From Planctomycetia bacterium (GTDB lineage: Bacteria; Planctomycetota; Phycisphaerae; UBA1845; Fen-1342), in contig CP054190.1 in the NCBI GenBank assembly GCA_015709575.1, positions 62,001 to 126,000 on the forward strand: a stretch of 64,000 bases of DNA, written 5' to 3'. Made by a program: the position numbers and the translations under genes. Positions 26,049 through 36,200 of the stretch are shown here, in pieces (the first letter of the stretch is position 1; the number at the start of each line of letters is the position of its first letter). Under the pieces are notes generated by a model, which saw only the letters and a list, made by a program, of their open reading frames with translations, ran no database searches and was not told where the DNA came from.

Positions 26049-27226
26049 CGGCTTGTCGCAACCGTGCGCGCGCCGCGCTCCGCCGGCCCGAGGAATGACA
26101 CCGCCGGCCCGCGATAGAGCGCTATCCAGGCGGCCGCGATCGAGTCAGAGTCAAAGCGATCCTTTGCCAGCTGGGCGCCGCGCTCGGCCCGCGCGCGGGC
26201 CGCGGCCGGATCCTCCAGCACGCGCCGCAGCACGGCGGCCAGCGCCCGCGGCTGCCACTGGTCAGAGGGCCACAGAAAGTCGTCAGCGGCGTCCAAGTCC
26301 GCCACCGCGCGCCGATCCGCGACAAGCGGCGTTCGGGAGACCAGCGCCGCTCCAAGAACGGCGTGCACCGCGGGCCGCGAGCCGCCCAGCAGCGTGGCGT
26401 CGGCAATGCTCAGCAATTCGGCCAGGGTGGCTTCCTCGCCCGGGAACAACGCCACATGGTCCTGCCGGGCGGCGTCCACCAGCCGAAGCATGCGGCGCAC
26501 CTCGCGATTCTCCCCCGGGATCAGCACACGCACGTCGTGATGCAGCTTCTGCAAGACCAGCACGGCCCAGCAGCCCAGCAGCGACTCCTCCGCACGGTCG
26601 ATCGGCGGCAGGAGCAGCACCGCCCGCGACGCGGACGCCAGCCCGATGCGCCGGCGAATCTCGTCCGGCGCGGCGAGCGGCAGCGCGGGCAGGGCGCCGG
26701 GCACAAGCGCCCGTCGCTCCGGTGCGACCCACAGCCGGTGCAAGCGCTCGTCTGCGTCCGGACCTTCACACACAAACGTCGGCGCGTAAAACCAGCCGCG
26801 GCTCGCGGGGCGCGTCACCAGCCGCGGGGCGGCCAGCGCCGCTTCTGCCTCGACCAGCAGCGGCGTCGGGCGCAGCGTCAGCCGCTCGCCGACGTCACAC
26901 CGGAAGCGCGACAGCGACCCGCGCTCGACACAGGCGGATAGTGCGGTCTGGCTCCACGCATGCACCGCGCGGGGCCGGAGGCGCGTCATCAGTTGCGCCA
27001 GGTCGGCCGAGCAATCGCCCAGCGGGCTGCGAAGCCGCGTGCCGGGCACACGCAGCGTTTCCAGAATGCGGGGTGGCGCTTCGCCCGCAGCGGGCGGGCG
27101 GGGAATCTCCGCGAACATGTGCCGTGGATCGGCCTGTCGCATCAACAGCGGGGCGAGTGCGCACAGGCGCTCCATCGCCCGCGGCGGCAGGTCGGCGCTG
27201 ACCAGGTGCAGAATGGCGGCGCTCAT
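26045..27226 (-). CDS. Glycosyltransferase (GT4/GT-B-like)
   Basis: A 393-residue protein with a GT-B look. The N-terminal half begins AAILHLVSADLPPRAMERL and contains VHAWSQTALSAC. The C-terminal half has LLLPPIDRAEESL, RVLIPGENREVRRML, FPGEEATLAELLSIADATLLGGSRPAVHAVLGAALVSRTPLVA, the donor-site region of GT4-type enzymes. The usual E-x7-E pair is not obvious, so activity is uncertain. The ATG at 27226 lacks a Shine-Dalgarno but has a -35/-10 pair placed for a leaderless transcript. It heads the aminotransferase-NIF3 operon. Confidence 0.7.
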   Translation of the reverse strand: MSAAILHLVSADLPPRAMERLCALAPLLMRQADPRHMFAEIPRPPAAGEAPPRILETLRVPGTRLRSPLGDCSADLAQLMTRLRPRAVHAWSQTALSACVERGSLSRFRCDVGERLTLRPTPLLVEAEAALAAPRLVTRPASRGWFYAPTFVCEGPDADERLHRLWVAPERRALVPGALPALPLAAPDEIRRRIGLASASRAVLLLPPIDRAEESLLGCWAVLVLQKLHHDVRVLIPGENREVRRMLRLVDAARQDHVALFPGEEATLAELLSIADATLLGGSRPAVHAVLGAALVSRTPLVADRRAVADLDAADDFLWPSDQWQPRALAAVLRRVLEDPAAARARAERGAQLAKDRFDSDSIAAAWIALYRGPAVSFLGPAERGARTVATSR

Positions 27227-27234
27227 TCGTCCGG

Positions 27235-27263
27235 ATTGTGAGCGCCCGCCGCGCGGCGGGCAA
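27235..27263 (-). promoter_or_regulatory. Candidate leaderless promoter of the glycosyltransferase operon
   Basis: Minus strand: TTGCCC (27263-27258), a 17-nt spacer, CACAAT (27240-27235), then 8 nt to the ATG. The -35 sequence, spacer and distance to the start are the same as at maf. Confidence 0.45.
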
Positions 27264-27294
27264 CGGATCAGCGCTTGGCGGTACACTCCGCCGC

Positions 27295-27672
27295 ATGGCC
27301 AAGAGCACGAATCTGAAGCAGGCGCGGTTCGGTCTGGACGTGTTTCCCAACCCGGCGCCGGGGCGCGATTACGTCATTCGCCACGTCGCACCGGAGTTCA
27401 CCAGCCGCTGTCCGCAAACCGGCCAGCCGGATTTCGGCACGGTCACGATCGAGTACACCCCGGCGAAGCTGTGCGTCGAGCTCAAGAGCCTGAAGCTCTA
27501 TCTCCAGGCCTTTCGCGAGCAGGGCATCTTTTACGAGGCGCTTACGAACCGGCTGCTGGATGAGTTGGTGGCGGTGCTGGCGCCGCGACATCTGCGCGTC
27601 ACCACCGACTGGCGGCCGCGCGGCGGAATGAGCAGCGTCGTGATCGCGGAGCATCCCGCGCTGCGCCGCTGA
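27295..27672 (+). CDS. queF: NADPH-dependent 7-cyano-7-deazaguanine reductase QueF
   Basis: A 125-residue T-fold enzyme of the short YkvM/QueF subfamily. It reduces the nitrile of preQ0 to the amine of preQ1 in queuosine synthesis. The nucleophile C39 is in EFTSRCPQTGQPDFGT, with the general acid D46 seven residues on; the family motif ELKSLKLYLQAFREQGIFYE follows and binds NADPH. Length and motifs are complete. No other queuosine gene is adjacent. A TACACT box 7 nt before the ATG and the lack of a Shine-Dalgarno suggest a leaderless message. Confidence 0.96.
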   Translation: MAKSTNLKQARFGLDVFPNPAPGRDYVIRHVAPEFTSRCPQTGQPDFGTVTIEYTPAKLCVELKSLKLYLQAFREQGIFYEALTNRLLDELVAVLAPRHLRVTTDWRPRGGMSSVVIAEHPALRR

Positions 27673-27700
27673 ATCGCGCCGCCGCGGTCGTTCGCCGCGC

Positions 27701-29659
27701 TCACCACGCGCGGCGATTGATCTCGACCCGGCAGGGCGGCAGGCTGCTCAGAAACCGCCGTCCATAGGCCTTGGTCACCACCCGTGGATCGAGGATCACC
27801 ACCGTCCCGCGGTCGCTGCGACTGCGGATCAGGCGGCCAAATCCCTGCCGGAGTTTCAGGATCGCCTCCGGCAACTGGTAATCATTGAACGGGTTTCCAC
27901 CATTACGACGGATGCGCTCAATTCTCGCTTCGACCACCGGGCGATCCGGCACCGCAAACGGCAGCTTCACGATGATGACATTGCTCAGCGCCTCGCCCAC
28001 CACGTCCACGCCCTGCCAGAAGCTGTCCGTCCCGAAGATCGCACAGCGCGGCGTTTCGCGAAACACCTCCAGCATCCGCGAGCGTGGCAGCGCCTCCCCC
28101 TGCGCCAGCAGCGTGAAGCCGTCCGCGGCCAGGTCATCCCGCACCGGCCCCACCACCCGCTGCAAGCCGTCATAGCTGGTGAACAGCACGAACGCGCGGC
28201 CGTCGCTCTCGCGCAGCCAGTGCGTCACGGCCCGCGCGGCCGCCTCGTGAAACGCCGCCGCGTCCGACGGCTCGGGCATCCCGGCCTCGACGTGCAGCGT
28301 CACCTGCGCGGCATAATCAAACGGCGAGCCTAGTTGCAGTGTTCGCGCCGCCGGCGCACCGAGCCGATCAACGATGAACTCGAAGGAGCCGTCGTCCGCC
28401 GCCAGCGTCGCGCTGGTCATGACCACGCTCCTGACCCGCTCGAACAGTTGTGTCCGAAGAAAGCCGCCCACGTCCAGCGGCGAAGCCGCCAGCGTCACGC
28501 GCCGCGTGCGCGCATCGCCCGGCTCGACCCAGTACACGTGATCCTCGAACTGCTGGCCGAGCAGGCGCTCGATCGCGTCCGCCGAAGCGGTCGCACGCTC
28601 GATCGCCGCGCCCAGCTCCTGCTGATCCTCCTCACGCGGCAGCGACTTGCGCAGCGGGGTCAGCGCCTCGGCCATCTCGCGCATCGCCGCGGAGAGCGGG
28701 TTCGGCACGGGATTGGCCCGCACCAGCCGCCCGTTGGAGCGCCCCTGGGTTTTCTGCCACGAATAAATGCCGTTGAAGAACTCGGCCGCCGCGGAAGACG
28801 CGCTCAGCACGGCGCGGCGGTGCTCGGGTGTGCCCAGTTCGGCCAGCAGCCCCTTGCCGGTCTGGTCGCTGAACAATCCGCTGAGCAAGTGCGAAACCTG
28901 CTGGTTGCTGACGCTGACGCCGATGCAGTCGGCCGCGACCGATTCGAGCGTGTGGGCCTCATCGACGATGACGATGTCGTGGTCGGGCAGAACGGCCGCG
29001 TTGTCGCGGCGCAGCACGAGGTCGGCCACCAGCATGGCGTGGTTGACGACCAGCAGCTCGGCCGCCTCGGCCCGACGGCGGGCGCGCTGGTAGAAGCACT
29101 GCTGATAGGTCTCGCACCGCCGGCCGAGACAGTTGTTGTGCTCGCTGCGGACCTTTTCCCATACCTCGAACGGCGGCGGATCCGGCAGATCGGACAATGA
29201 GCCGTCCTGCGTCTGGTAGGCCCAGTCCTCAATGCGGTGCAGCACCGGCAACAGCCGCCCCGACCCGAACAGCGTCTGCTGCCGGCGGCTGGCCTGCGTC
29301 AGCCGCCGCAACCCCAGGTAGTTCGTCCGCCCCTTGACCAGCTCGGCCCGAAAATCCGCCCCCAGCGCTGCCTGCAGAAACGGTACGTCCTTGTGAATGA
29401 TCTGTTCCTGCAGGGCGATCGTGTGCGTGCTGATGACCACCCGCCGCTTGTTCCGCAGCACCTGGTCAATTGCCGGCAGCAGGTAGGCGAACGTCTTTCC
29501 GACCCCCGTTCCGGCCTCCACCGCCAGGTGCGCCCCTTCCTCGAACGCCGACCATACGGCCTCGGCCATCTGGCGCTGCTGCGGCCGGATCTCGAAGCCG
29601 CGCAGCGCCCGCGCCACCTGCCCCGAAGCCCCCAGCCAGTCCGCAATCGCCGTGGTCAC
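27701..29659 (-). CDS. dinG: DinG/XPD-family ATP-dependent DNA helicase
   Basis: A 652-residue superfamily 2 helicase of the Fe-S DinG/XPD group. It has a Q-motif region [14 protein letters not shown], Walker [16 protein letters not shown], the DEAH box in [17 protein letters not shown], the [14 protein letters not shown] motif V, and motif [16 protein letters not shown]. Four Cys are suitably placed for a 4Fe-4S cluster only in part: [12 protein letters not shown] gives three close together, and the fourth would have to lie elsewhere. The 5'-3' helicase acts on D-loops, R-loops or G4 structures in related bacteria. The start is GTG at 29659, 6 nt after a TAAGAT box. Confidence 0.88.
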   Translation of the reverse strand: MTTAIADWLGASGQVARALRGFEIRPQQRQMAEAVWSAFEEGAHLAVEAGTGVGKTFAYLLPAIDQVLRNKRRVVISTHTIALQEQIIHKDVPFLQAALGADFRAELVKGRTNYLGLRRLTQASRRQQTLFGSGRLLPVLHRIEDWAYQTQDGSLSDLPDPPPFEVWEKVRSEHNNCLGRRCETYQQCFYQRARRRAEAAELLVVNHAMLVADLVLRRDNAAVLPDHDIVIVDEAHTLESVAADCIGVSVSNQQVSHLLSGLFSDQTGKGLLAELGTPEHRRAVLSASSAAAEFFNGIYSWQKTQGRSNGRLVRANPVPNPLSAAMREMAEALTPLRKSLPREEDQQELGAAIERATASADAIERLLGQQFEDHVYWVEPGDARTRRVTLAASPLDVGGFLRTQLFERVRSVVMTSATLAADDGSFEFIVDRLGAPAARTLQLGSPFDYAAQVTLHVEAGMPEPSDAAAFHEAAARAVTHWLRESDGRAFVLFTSYDGLQRVVGPVRDDLAADGFTLLAQGEALPRSRMLEVFRETPRCAIFGTDSFWQGVDVVGEALSNVIIVKLPFAVPDRPVVEARIERIRRNGGNPFNDYQLPEAILKLRQGFGRLIRSRSDRGTVVILDPRVVTKAYGRRFLSSLPPCRVEINRRAW

Positions 29660-29687
29660 TCCCGCATCTTACGCCGCCGGGCGTCCG

Positions 29688-29716
29688 TTGACGCCCCGCC
29701 GCGCGGGCAGTAGTGT
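29688..29716 (+). promoter_or_regulatory. Candidate promoter for the beta-propeller/purH pair
   Basis: TTGACG (29688-29693, five of six) and TAGTGT (29711-29716, three of six) are separated by 17 nt. A leader of about 85 nt would precede the ATG at 29808. Confidence 0.35.
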
Positions 29717-29807
29717 GCGCGTCGGGCCGGAGGGGCTGCCTTCCGGGATTGTCGGCCTTACAGACCCGCCTTCCCCCCGCCGCGGCGCTGCCGCAAGGGC
29801 TGTCACC

Positions 29808-31250
29808 ATGCTTCACAAGGCGATCACCACGGCGCTCGTCGCCAGCCTGCCGCTTTTCGCGACGGCGCAGCCGGACTACATCGATCCTGAGGCGCTGGGC
29901 GCTGTCGGGTATACGAAGTACTGGCAGCTCGCGCTGCCGCTTCGAGCCGACCAGCAGCTCTCGAACGACGCCTACCTCGTTGACGATCAGCTTTACTTCT
30001 CCACCCGCGACGGCATGGTGTTCGCCGTTCACGCCGATACCGGCGCGCTCCGCTGGGTGCGCGAGGTCTCGCGCCCGGGCTACGGCCTGCGCCGCCCCTG
30101 CCACGTCGGCAAGGATGTCGTGTTCGTTACGCCGACCACCATGCTCAAGCTCGACCGCATCTACGGCGAGCCGAAAGCGGTCGCGGACTTCGGCTTCGCC
30201 TGCTCCACCGGCGTCGCGACCGACGGCAGCCGCCTGTTCGTCGGCTCGATCAATCACCGCTTCTACGCCTTCGACGCCGAGCACCTGTTCGAGCTGTGGA
30301 AGGCCTCCAGCGGCGCTCCGATCGAGTCCACACCGGTCGTGTCGGGACCGCGGCTGTACGTGGCCAGCTCCGATCGATCGATCTCCTCCATGACCGCCGC
30401 CAACAAGCGGCTGCGCTGGCAGGCGGTCGTCGCCGGCCCGATCACCGCGGACCTCGTGCGAAATGATTCCGGAGTGTTCGTCGCCTCGCGCGATAACTCG
30501 CTCTACCTGTACGACTACGTGCACGGCGAGGTGCGCTGGCAGGCACGACTCAGCGGCGCGCTGCGCGAGCCACCCGTGCTGGGCGCGGAGTTGGCATTCC
30601 AGTATTGCGCCGACGACGGCGTCGCCGCGATCGAAATCGACGTGGCCCGTGAGGACCGACGCATCCGCTGGAAGTACCCCAGCGGCCGGGCCACGCTGAC
30701 CCACGACGCGAAGCACGCACTGATCCTGACCCACAGCCGATCCATTGACGCCGTCTCGCTGCAGGACGGGAAATTCCTGCGGGCCATTCCGGCCCGCGGG
30801 TTCGGCATCGCGGTTCCATCCGCACTCAACGCCGCGATGATCGTCGCTCATCCGGATGGCCGCATTTTCTGTGCCCGACCGCGCGGCGCCGCCCTGCCGA
30901 CCGCGGCACAGGTTCGCGAGGCGGCTTTACCCGGATCGACGACCCCGCTGCCCGAAGCGCCCCGCTCGGGCATCGCCGCCGCGGCCGCGGCAGCCGCCCT
31001 GGACGCGGCACTGAACACCTCGACTGCCGGCCCGCCGGCCGGCGGCAAGTCAAAGGTCTCGCGCGACTTCGGCACCGGCCGTAGCCCGGCCACAGCGCCG
31101 CGCGGCGGCGGCAGCGCCCCTCCAGCCACCGGCCCGGCCGGCACACCCTCCGGGGCCGCCGACCCGCCGATGCCCGCAGACTCCCCCGATTCGCCGAGCG
31201 ACCCCGACGACGATTCAGACGACGACGCGGCCGATCCGGATGAGCGCTGA
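29808..31250 (+). CDS. Exported PQQ-like beta-propeller repeat protein
   Basis: A 480-residue protein with a signal peptide (MLHKAITTALVASLPLFATAQ). Residues about 30-370 hold PQQ/YVTN-type propeller blades with recurring patterns such as VFAVHADTGALRWVREV, FYAFDAEHLFELWKAS, ISSMTAANKRLRWQAV and LYLYDYVHGEVRWQARL. The last 110 residues are a Pro/Ala/Gly/Ser-rich tail ending in an Asp-rich run, probably disordered. Such propellers are binding or scaffold modules; there is no catalytic motif. The ATG at 29808 has AAGGG 8 nt upstream. The end overlaps the purH start by 11 nt. Confidence 0.82.
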   Translation: MLHKAITTALVASLPLFATAQPDYIDPEALGAVGYTKYWQLALPLRADQQLSNDAYLVDDQLYFSTRDGMVFAVHADTGALRWVREVSRPGYGLRRPCHVGKDVVFVTPTTMLKLDRIYGEPKAVADFGFACSTGVATDGSRLFVGSINHRFYAFDAEHLFELWKASSGAPIESTPVVSGPRLYVASSDRSISSMTAANKRLRWQAVVAGPITADLVRNDSGVFVASRDNSLYLYDYVHGEVRWQARLSGALREPPVLGAELAFQYCADDGVAAIEIDVAREDRRIRWKYPSGRATLTHDAKHALILTHSRSIDAVSLQDGKFLRAIPARGFGIAVPSALNAAMIVAHPDGRIFCARPRGAALPTAAQVREAALPGSTTPLPEAPRSGIAAAAAAAALDAALNTSTAGPPAGGKSKVSRDFGTGRSPATAPRGGGSAPPATGPAGTPSGAADPPMPADSPDSPSDPDDDSDDDAADPDER

Positions 31251-33135
31251 CGCACCAGCGCCGGCGCTGCGGCGCGTGCTGCTCAGCGCGTGGGACAAGA
31301 CCGGCCTGGTCGACTTCGCCCGCGCCCTGCACGCGGAATTCGGCTCGGATTTGCTATCCACCGGCGGAACTGCCGCAGTACTTGCCGCCGCCGGGCTTCC
31401 GGTCACGCTGATCGAGACCCTCACGCGCCAGCCCGAAATGCTCGACGGGCGGGTCAAGACACTGCACCCCGCCATCCACGCCGGACTCCTCGCCGATCGA
31501 TCCAACCCGGATCACCTTCGTCAGCTTGTGAACGCCGGATTCGAGCCGATTGACGCGGTCGTCGTGGACCTCTATCCGTTCGAATCCGTCACCGCGGACC
31601 CGGCCTGCGATCTCGCACGCGCAATCGAGATGATCGACATCGGCGGCGTCGCGCTGCTCCGCGCCGCCGCGAAGAATCACGAGCACGTGCTGGTGCTTTC
31701 CGCGCCGGCCGATCGCGATGAATTGCTGGGACTGTTGCGCGACCCGGCGCAGGTTGCGGCCGCGGGCGGCTGGGGCGCGGTGCGCCGCCGGTGGGCGATT
31801 CGCACATTTGATCGCGTCAGCCGCTACGACGCGACAATCAGCGATTATCTGCGCCGGATCGGCACAATTGATGAACCGGCGCCGCGCGGCACGTGGGAGC
31901 TGCGCTACGGCGAGAATCCGCATCAATCGGCGCGAGTAGAAGAGAATCGGGAATCATTGGAGTCAAAAACGCTCGCCCCGAGCCTGACGGCGGGCGTCGC
32001 GCTCGCCGCTGCGCGCGGCTACCAGCCGGCCGACGCGGTGTCCTACAACAACCTGCTCGACGCCGACGCGGCCCTGGAGTTGTGCGACGACCTGGCGCGG
32101 GCGTTCGCCGTTTCGAGCGTCAGTTGCTTCATCAAGCATTCGAACGCGTGCGGGGTCGGCGTGGCACCACCGGGCGCTGGTGCGCCAATTTCCTCGATCG
32201 GTGTCGGCACACCAGCCAACCCGTCCGGCTTGGTAGCGGCCGATCGTGAAATCGCTCGCGAGTCGGCCTATCGGCGGGCGTACCTGGGCGATCCCAACGC
32301 GGCGATGGGCGGCGTGCTGGCGGTGAACCACGAGGTGGATGCGGGCTTCGCGCGGCTGGTGATGGAAACCTTCCCGCGCTACGGCCGGCCGCTCCGCGAC
32401 GCGGGCGCAGCACACGCCCCGGGCGCGTTCTTCCTGGAGGTGTGGGTCGCGCCGTCGTTCACAGAGGAAGCCGTCACCCTGATTCGCGGAAACACCGCGC
32501 CCGCTGGCGGCGGCCCCACGCGCAGCGATGCGCTCCCAGCGCGGCCGCCCGGCGGCTGGGGGGAGCGCGTGCGGCTGCTGCCCGTAGGGCCGATGGGCGC
32601 ACCGCGCGGCGATTCGCCGGCGGGCGTGTCGCCCCAAAATGCCACCGCGGCGAGAGGTGATTCCGCCGAGCGCCGCCGCGACATTGCCGGCGGTTCGCTC
32701 TGGCAGAGCGTCGATGCGCTCGGCACGGACCCTGCCGGCTGGCGGGTGGTCACGCGGCGCGCTCCGACCGATCAGGAGTGGCTCGACCTGCGCGTGGCGT
32801 GGCTGGTCTGCAAGCACACGCGCTCCAACGCGATCAGCATCGTTCGCGATGCCGCGCTGCTGGGAAACGGCGCGGGGCAGATGAGCCGCGTGATGAGCTG
32901 CCGCCTGGCTGTATGGCTGGCCAGGGAGAACGGCCATCATGACGCGCTGGCCGGCGCGGTCGCGGCGTCGGATGCGTTTTTTCCGTTTTCGGATGGCCCA
33001 CGGGTGCTGATCGAGGCCGGGGTGCGTGCGATTATTCAACCGGGTGGCAGCAAGCGCGACGCCGACACCCTCGCGATGTGCGATGATGCCGGCGTCACGA
33101 TGATCTTCACGTCCGAGCGTCACTTCCGGCACTGA
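31240..33135 (+). CDS. purH: Bifunctional AICAR transformylase/IMP cyclohydrolase PurH
   Basis: A 631-residue enzyme for the last two steps of IMP synthesis. The N-terminal cyclohydrolase (MGS-like) domain shows LLSAWDKTGLVDFARAL, STGGTAAVL and GRVKTLHPAIHAGLL; the transformylase domain has YGENPHQSA, YNNLLDADAA and the catalytic Lys-His of FIKHSNACG, and ends IIQPGGSKRD. It is about 100 residues longer than usual because of low-complexity insertions at about residues 310-334, 417-437 and 446-478, rich in Pro, Gly, Ala and Arg. All catalytic residues remain. The start overlaps the propeller gene by 11 nt, so translation is probably coupled. Confidence 0.95.
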   Translation: MSADAPAPALRRVLLSAWDKTGLVDFARALHAEFGSDLLSTGGTAAVLAAAGLPVTLIETLTRQPEMLDGRVKTLHPAIHAGLLADRSNPDHLRQLVNAGFEPIDAVVVDLYPFESVTADPACDLARAIEMIDIGGVALLRAAAKNHEHVLVLSAPADRDELLGLLRDPAQVAAAGGWGAVRRRWAIRTFDRVSRYDATISDYLRRIGTIDEPAPRGTWELRYGENPHQSARVEENRESLESKTLAPSLTAGVALAAARGYQPADAVSYNNLLDADAALELCDDLARAFAVSSVSCFIKHSNACGVGVAPPGAGAPISSIGVGTPANPSGLVAADREIARESAYRRAYLGDPNAAMGGVLAVNHEVDAGFARLVMETFPRYGRPLRDAGAAHAPGAFFLEVWVAPSFTEEAVTLIRGNTAPAGGGPTRSDALPARPPGGWGERVRLLPVGPMGAPRGDSPAGVSPQNATAARGDSAERRRDIAGGSLWQSVDALGTDPAGWRVVTRRAPTDQEWLDLRVAWLVCKHTRSNAISIVRDAALLGNGAGQMSRVMSCRLAVWLARENGHHDALAGAVAASDAFFPFSDGPRVLIEAGVRAIIQPGGSKRDADTLAMCDDAGVTMIFTSERHFRH

Positions 33136-33177
33136 CGGGCCATTCGTAGGTACGTGTTCCGCGGACGTCAATTCCGC

Positions 33178-33193
33178 GGCGGACCCGTCCGCC
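33178..33193. terminator. Short hairpin between purH and the convergent giant gene
   Basis: GGCGGAC-CC-GTCCGCC forms a tight palindrome between the two stops (33135 and 33217). It lacks a T-tract, so termination is only a guess from its position. Confidence 0.3.
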
Positions 33194-33216
33194 CCATCAA
33201 CGCCGGCCGTGCCGCA

Positions 33217-36200
33217 TCACGGCTGTGGGCATGGATTCGGCGTACACGAGGAACCCGGAATCTCGGACGGCACACCTCCGCTTGCTGTACACGCCCACGC
33301 GGATAGCTCCAAGCAGCTCCCATCCTGGTAACAACACGCGCGCGGCGGGACACAGTCGTGCGCGAAGCACAGCCGGCTTGGGGGTTCGAGCAGTTGCCCA
33401 CCCGCTCCATTGCAGGCCCACTCGGCCCAGTTCACGCACGTTCCGTTGGGCAGACAGCAGCCGCGCAGCGGCGGACAGGGGTTCGGAACGCATGTGGACC
33501 CCGCCCCCTGCGGCTGTCCGCCGCAAGCCCACGGGGCGATCATGAAGCACTCCTCGCTGGTCGGGATGCAGCAGGCTTCGGGTTGCGGGCATGGGTTTGG
33601 CACGCAGTTGGTGCCGGGCGGCAATGAAGTGCCGCCGTCTTGTATACACGTTGCTGGCGGTCGCGGCAGGCAGCTGCCATCGGTAAAGCAGCACGCCGGC
33701 GGCTGCGGACACGGATTTGGGGTGCAGACCGAGTTTGCTCCCATGCGCACGCCGGAACAGAAGTTCGGCATGCGCGTAAGGCAGGTTCCATCCTGGAGGC
33801 AGCACGCTTCCGTAACGCACGGGTTGGGTGTGCAGGAACTTCCCGGCCCCAGCGCGACGCCATCGGTGCAGGCCCAGGGCGCGACGTAAGCACATGAGCC
33901 GTCGAACGGATTCAGGCAGCACGCTTGCGGCCAGGGACAGGCGATCGATGCACAGTTCGTGCCGTTGCCCTGACTTTGCCCGCCTTGCTGAACGCACAGC
34001 GGAGGACGGAGGTTTTGGCAGGTTCCGTCAGGGAAGCAGCATGCCTGAACGGGCGCCGGGCAGCTCGAACCGATACCGCCCGGCGTACCGCCCAGCAGGA
34101 TGCAACCGGCCGGACGGATGTCCGCGCACAGGCCGCCTCCCAGGTCGCACGCCTGAGCCACGCAGTGCGGGCAGGGGTCGCCCGGCGCCGGGGTGTTGAC
34201 GATGCAATCAACGAACGGATCGATGTCGAAGTTATTGAAGACACCGTCGCAGTTGATGTCGCCCCAGCAACGACGCTTGGCCCAGCAATCCTCGGTGCCG
34301 CCCAGGCCCAGGTACGCCGCCGACGCCGTCGGCGGAACGTCCGGACCCGTCGCACCGGTCGGACCATCCACGATACCGGCTACGAAGTAGTCGATATCGA
34401 AGTTGTTGACCGAGCCGTCGCAGTTGGCGTCGCCGGTGAGCACGTCGATGCACGGATCCGGCGGGATGCAGACCGCCGCCAGAGGCGTGATCAGGAGCTT
34501 CCAGCGCAGCAGCACGCCCGTATCCGCACCCGCGTCGTCGTCGATCGCCAGCGTCCAGGCGCCATTGGCGTTCTGGCCGTCGAAGGCGCTCAACAGACCG
34601 CCGCCGGCGGTGCTCGGAGCGTACGAACCCAGCGTCGGCGTGCCGCACACGACCGCGCCGGCCTCATCATCGGCCGTCACGTTCATGTTGTCGTTGCCGA
34701 CGCACGCGTCCTGCCACAGGAACATGCTCGTCGCGTTGTGCGACAGGCGGATGTCCAGATCGGCCAGGAACGTGTGGTTGATCTCAAGCTCGACGTCCAC
34801 GTCCGCGATGCCGTAGTTCTCCGGCACGTTGATGACGTCGACCGTCGGGAACGCGCCGATCGGGCTGTCCGGAATGACCGCGTTCGGTGACGACTCATAG
34901 CCGCGCACCGCCGCCGTCAGACCGCACGCGCCGCCGACGAACGACCCGCCCAGCGACGAGCAGGTGCCCGGCAGCGTGAACAGGCACAGATCATCCGGCA
35001 GGCAGCACGCGCCCGGAGCCGGGCACACGTTCGGATCGCAATCCGTACCCGGACCCTGCGATTCACCGCCCGCCGCCGCGCACAGCGACACGAGCAGATC
35101 CTGGCACGAACCGTCGAGGAAGCAGCAGGCCTCCGGCTGCGGGCACGGATTCGGCGTGCAGCTCGAACCGGCGCCCTGGCTGACACCGCCCGCGGCGGCG
35201 CAGTCCGGACCGGTCAGCAGCTGGCACGAGCCGTCCGTGAAGCAGCAGGCCGGCAGCGGGCAACTGACATCGTCGCAGCTGATGCCATCACCCTGATACG
35301 TGCCGCCCGCGTCAAGGCAGTCATCTTCGAACACTTCCACGCAGACGCCGTTCGGCAGGCAGCAGGCGCCTTCCAGGTTGCACGACGACAGCAGCGTCGC
35401 GATCACCGACCAGCTGTTCAGCGTGCCGGTGTCGGCCCCGGCCTGATCCTCCAGGCTCAGGACCCAGTTGCCGTTGACGTCCATGCCGTCATAGGCGCTG
35501 AGAACCTGGCCGGCCGTCGCGCTGTTCGGGTTGTACGAACCCAGCGTCGGCGAACCGCACACCAACGCGCCGGCCTCATCGTCGGCCGTCACGTTCATGT
35601 TGTCGTTGCCGCCGCAGTCACGGCTCCACAGGATCACGTTCGTGGCGTTGTGCGACACGAAAATGTCCAGGTCGCCCAGGAACGTGTGCGTGATCGTCAT
35701 CGCGATGTCCACGTCCAGGATCGTGCCGGTGTCGAGCACCGTGATGGTGTCCGTCACCGCCGCCGCCGGGCTGTCCGGAATCGCCAGGTTCGGGTTGGAC
35801 GTGTAGGTGCGCAGACCGCCCGGAGTCGGGCACGGGCCGCCGAGGAACGTGCCGCCGAGATCGACGCACGCGGCCTCGATCACCTGGATGCACGCATTGT
35901 CCGGCGGCAGGCAGCAGGCGCCCACCGGCGGGCAGTTCGCCGCTTCCGTCGCACAATCCGAGCCGACGCCGCGCGACAGGCCGTCGCAGAACAGCGGCGA
36001 AATGTCGGCGCAACCGCCGGCCGCGAGGCAGCAGGCCTCGACCGCCGGGCAGTCACCCGCACCGCAGCTCGTGCCGGCGCCGCGCGAGATGCCGCCGCCG
36101 GCCGCACAGATGGCCGGGATCACATCCGAGCAGCTGCCGTCAATGAAGCAGCAGGCCTGCGGAGGCGGGCAGACGTTCGGCGTGCAGTTCGAGCCGGCGC

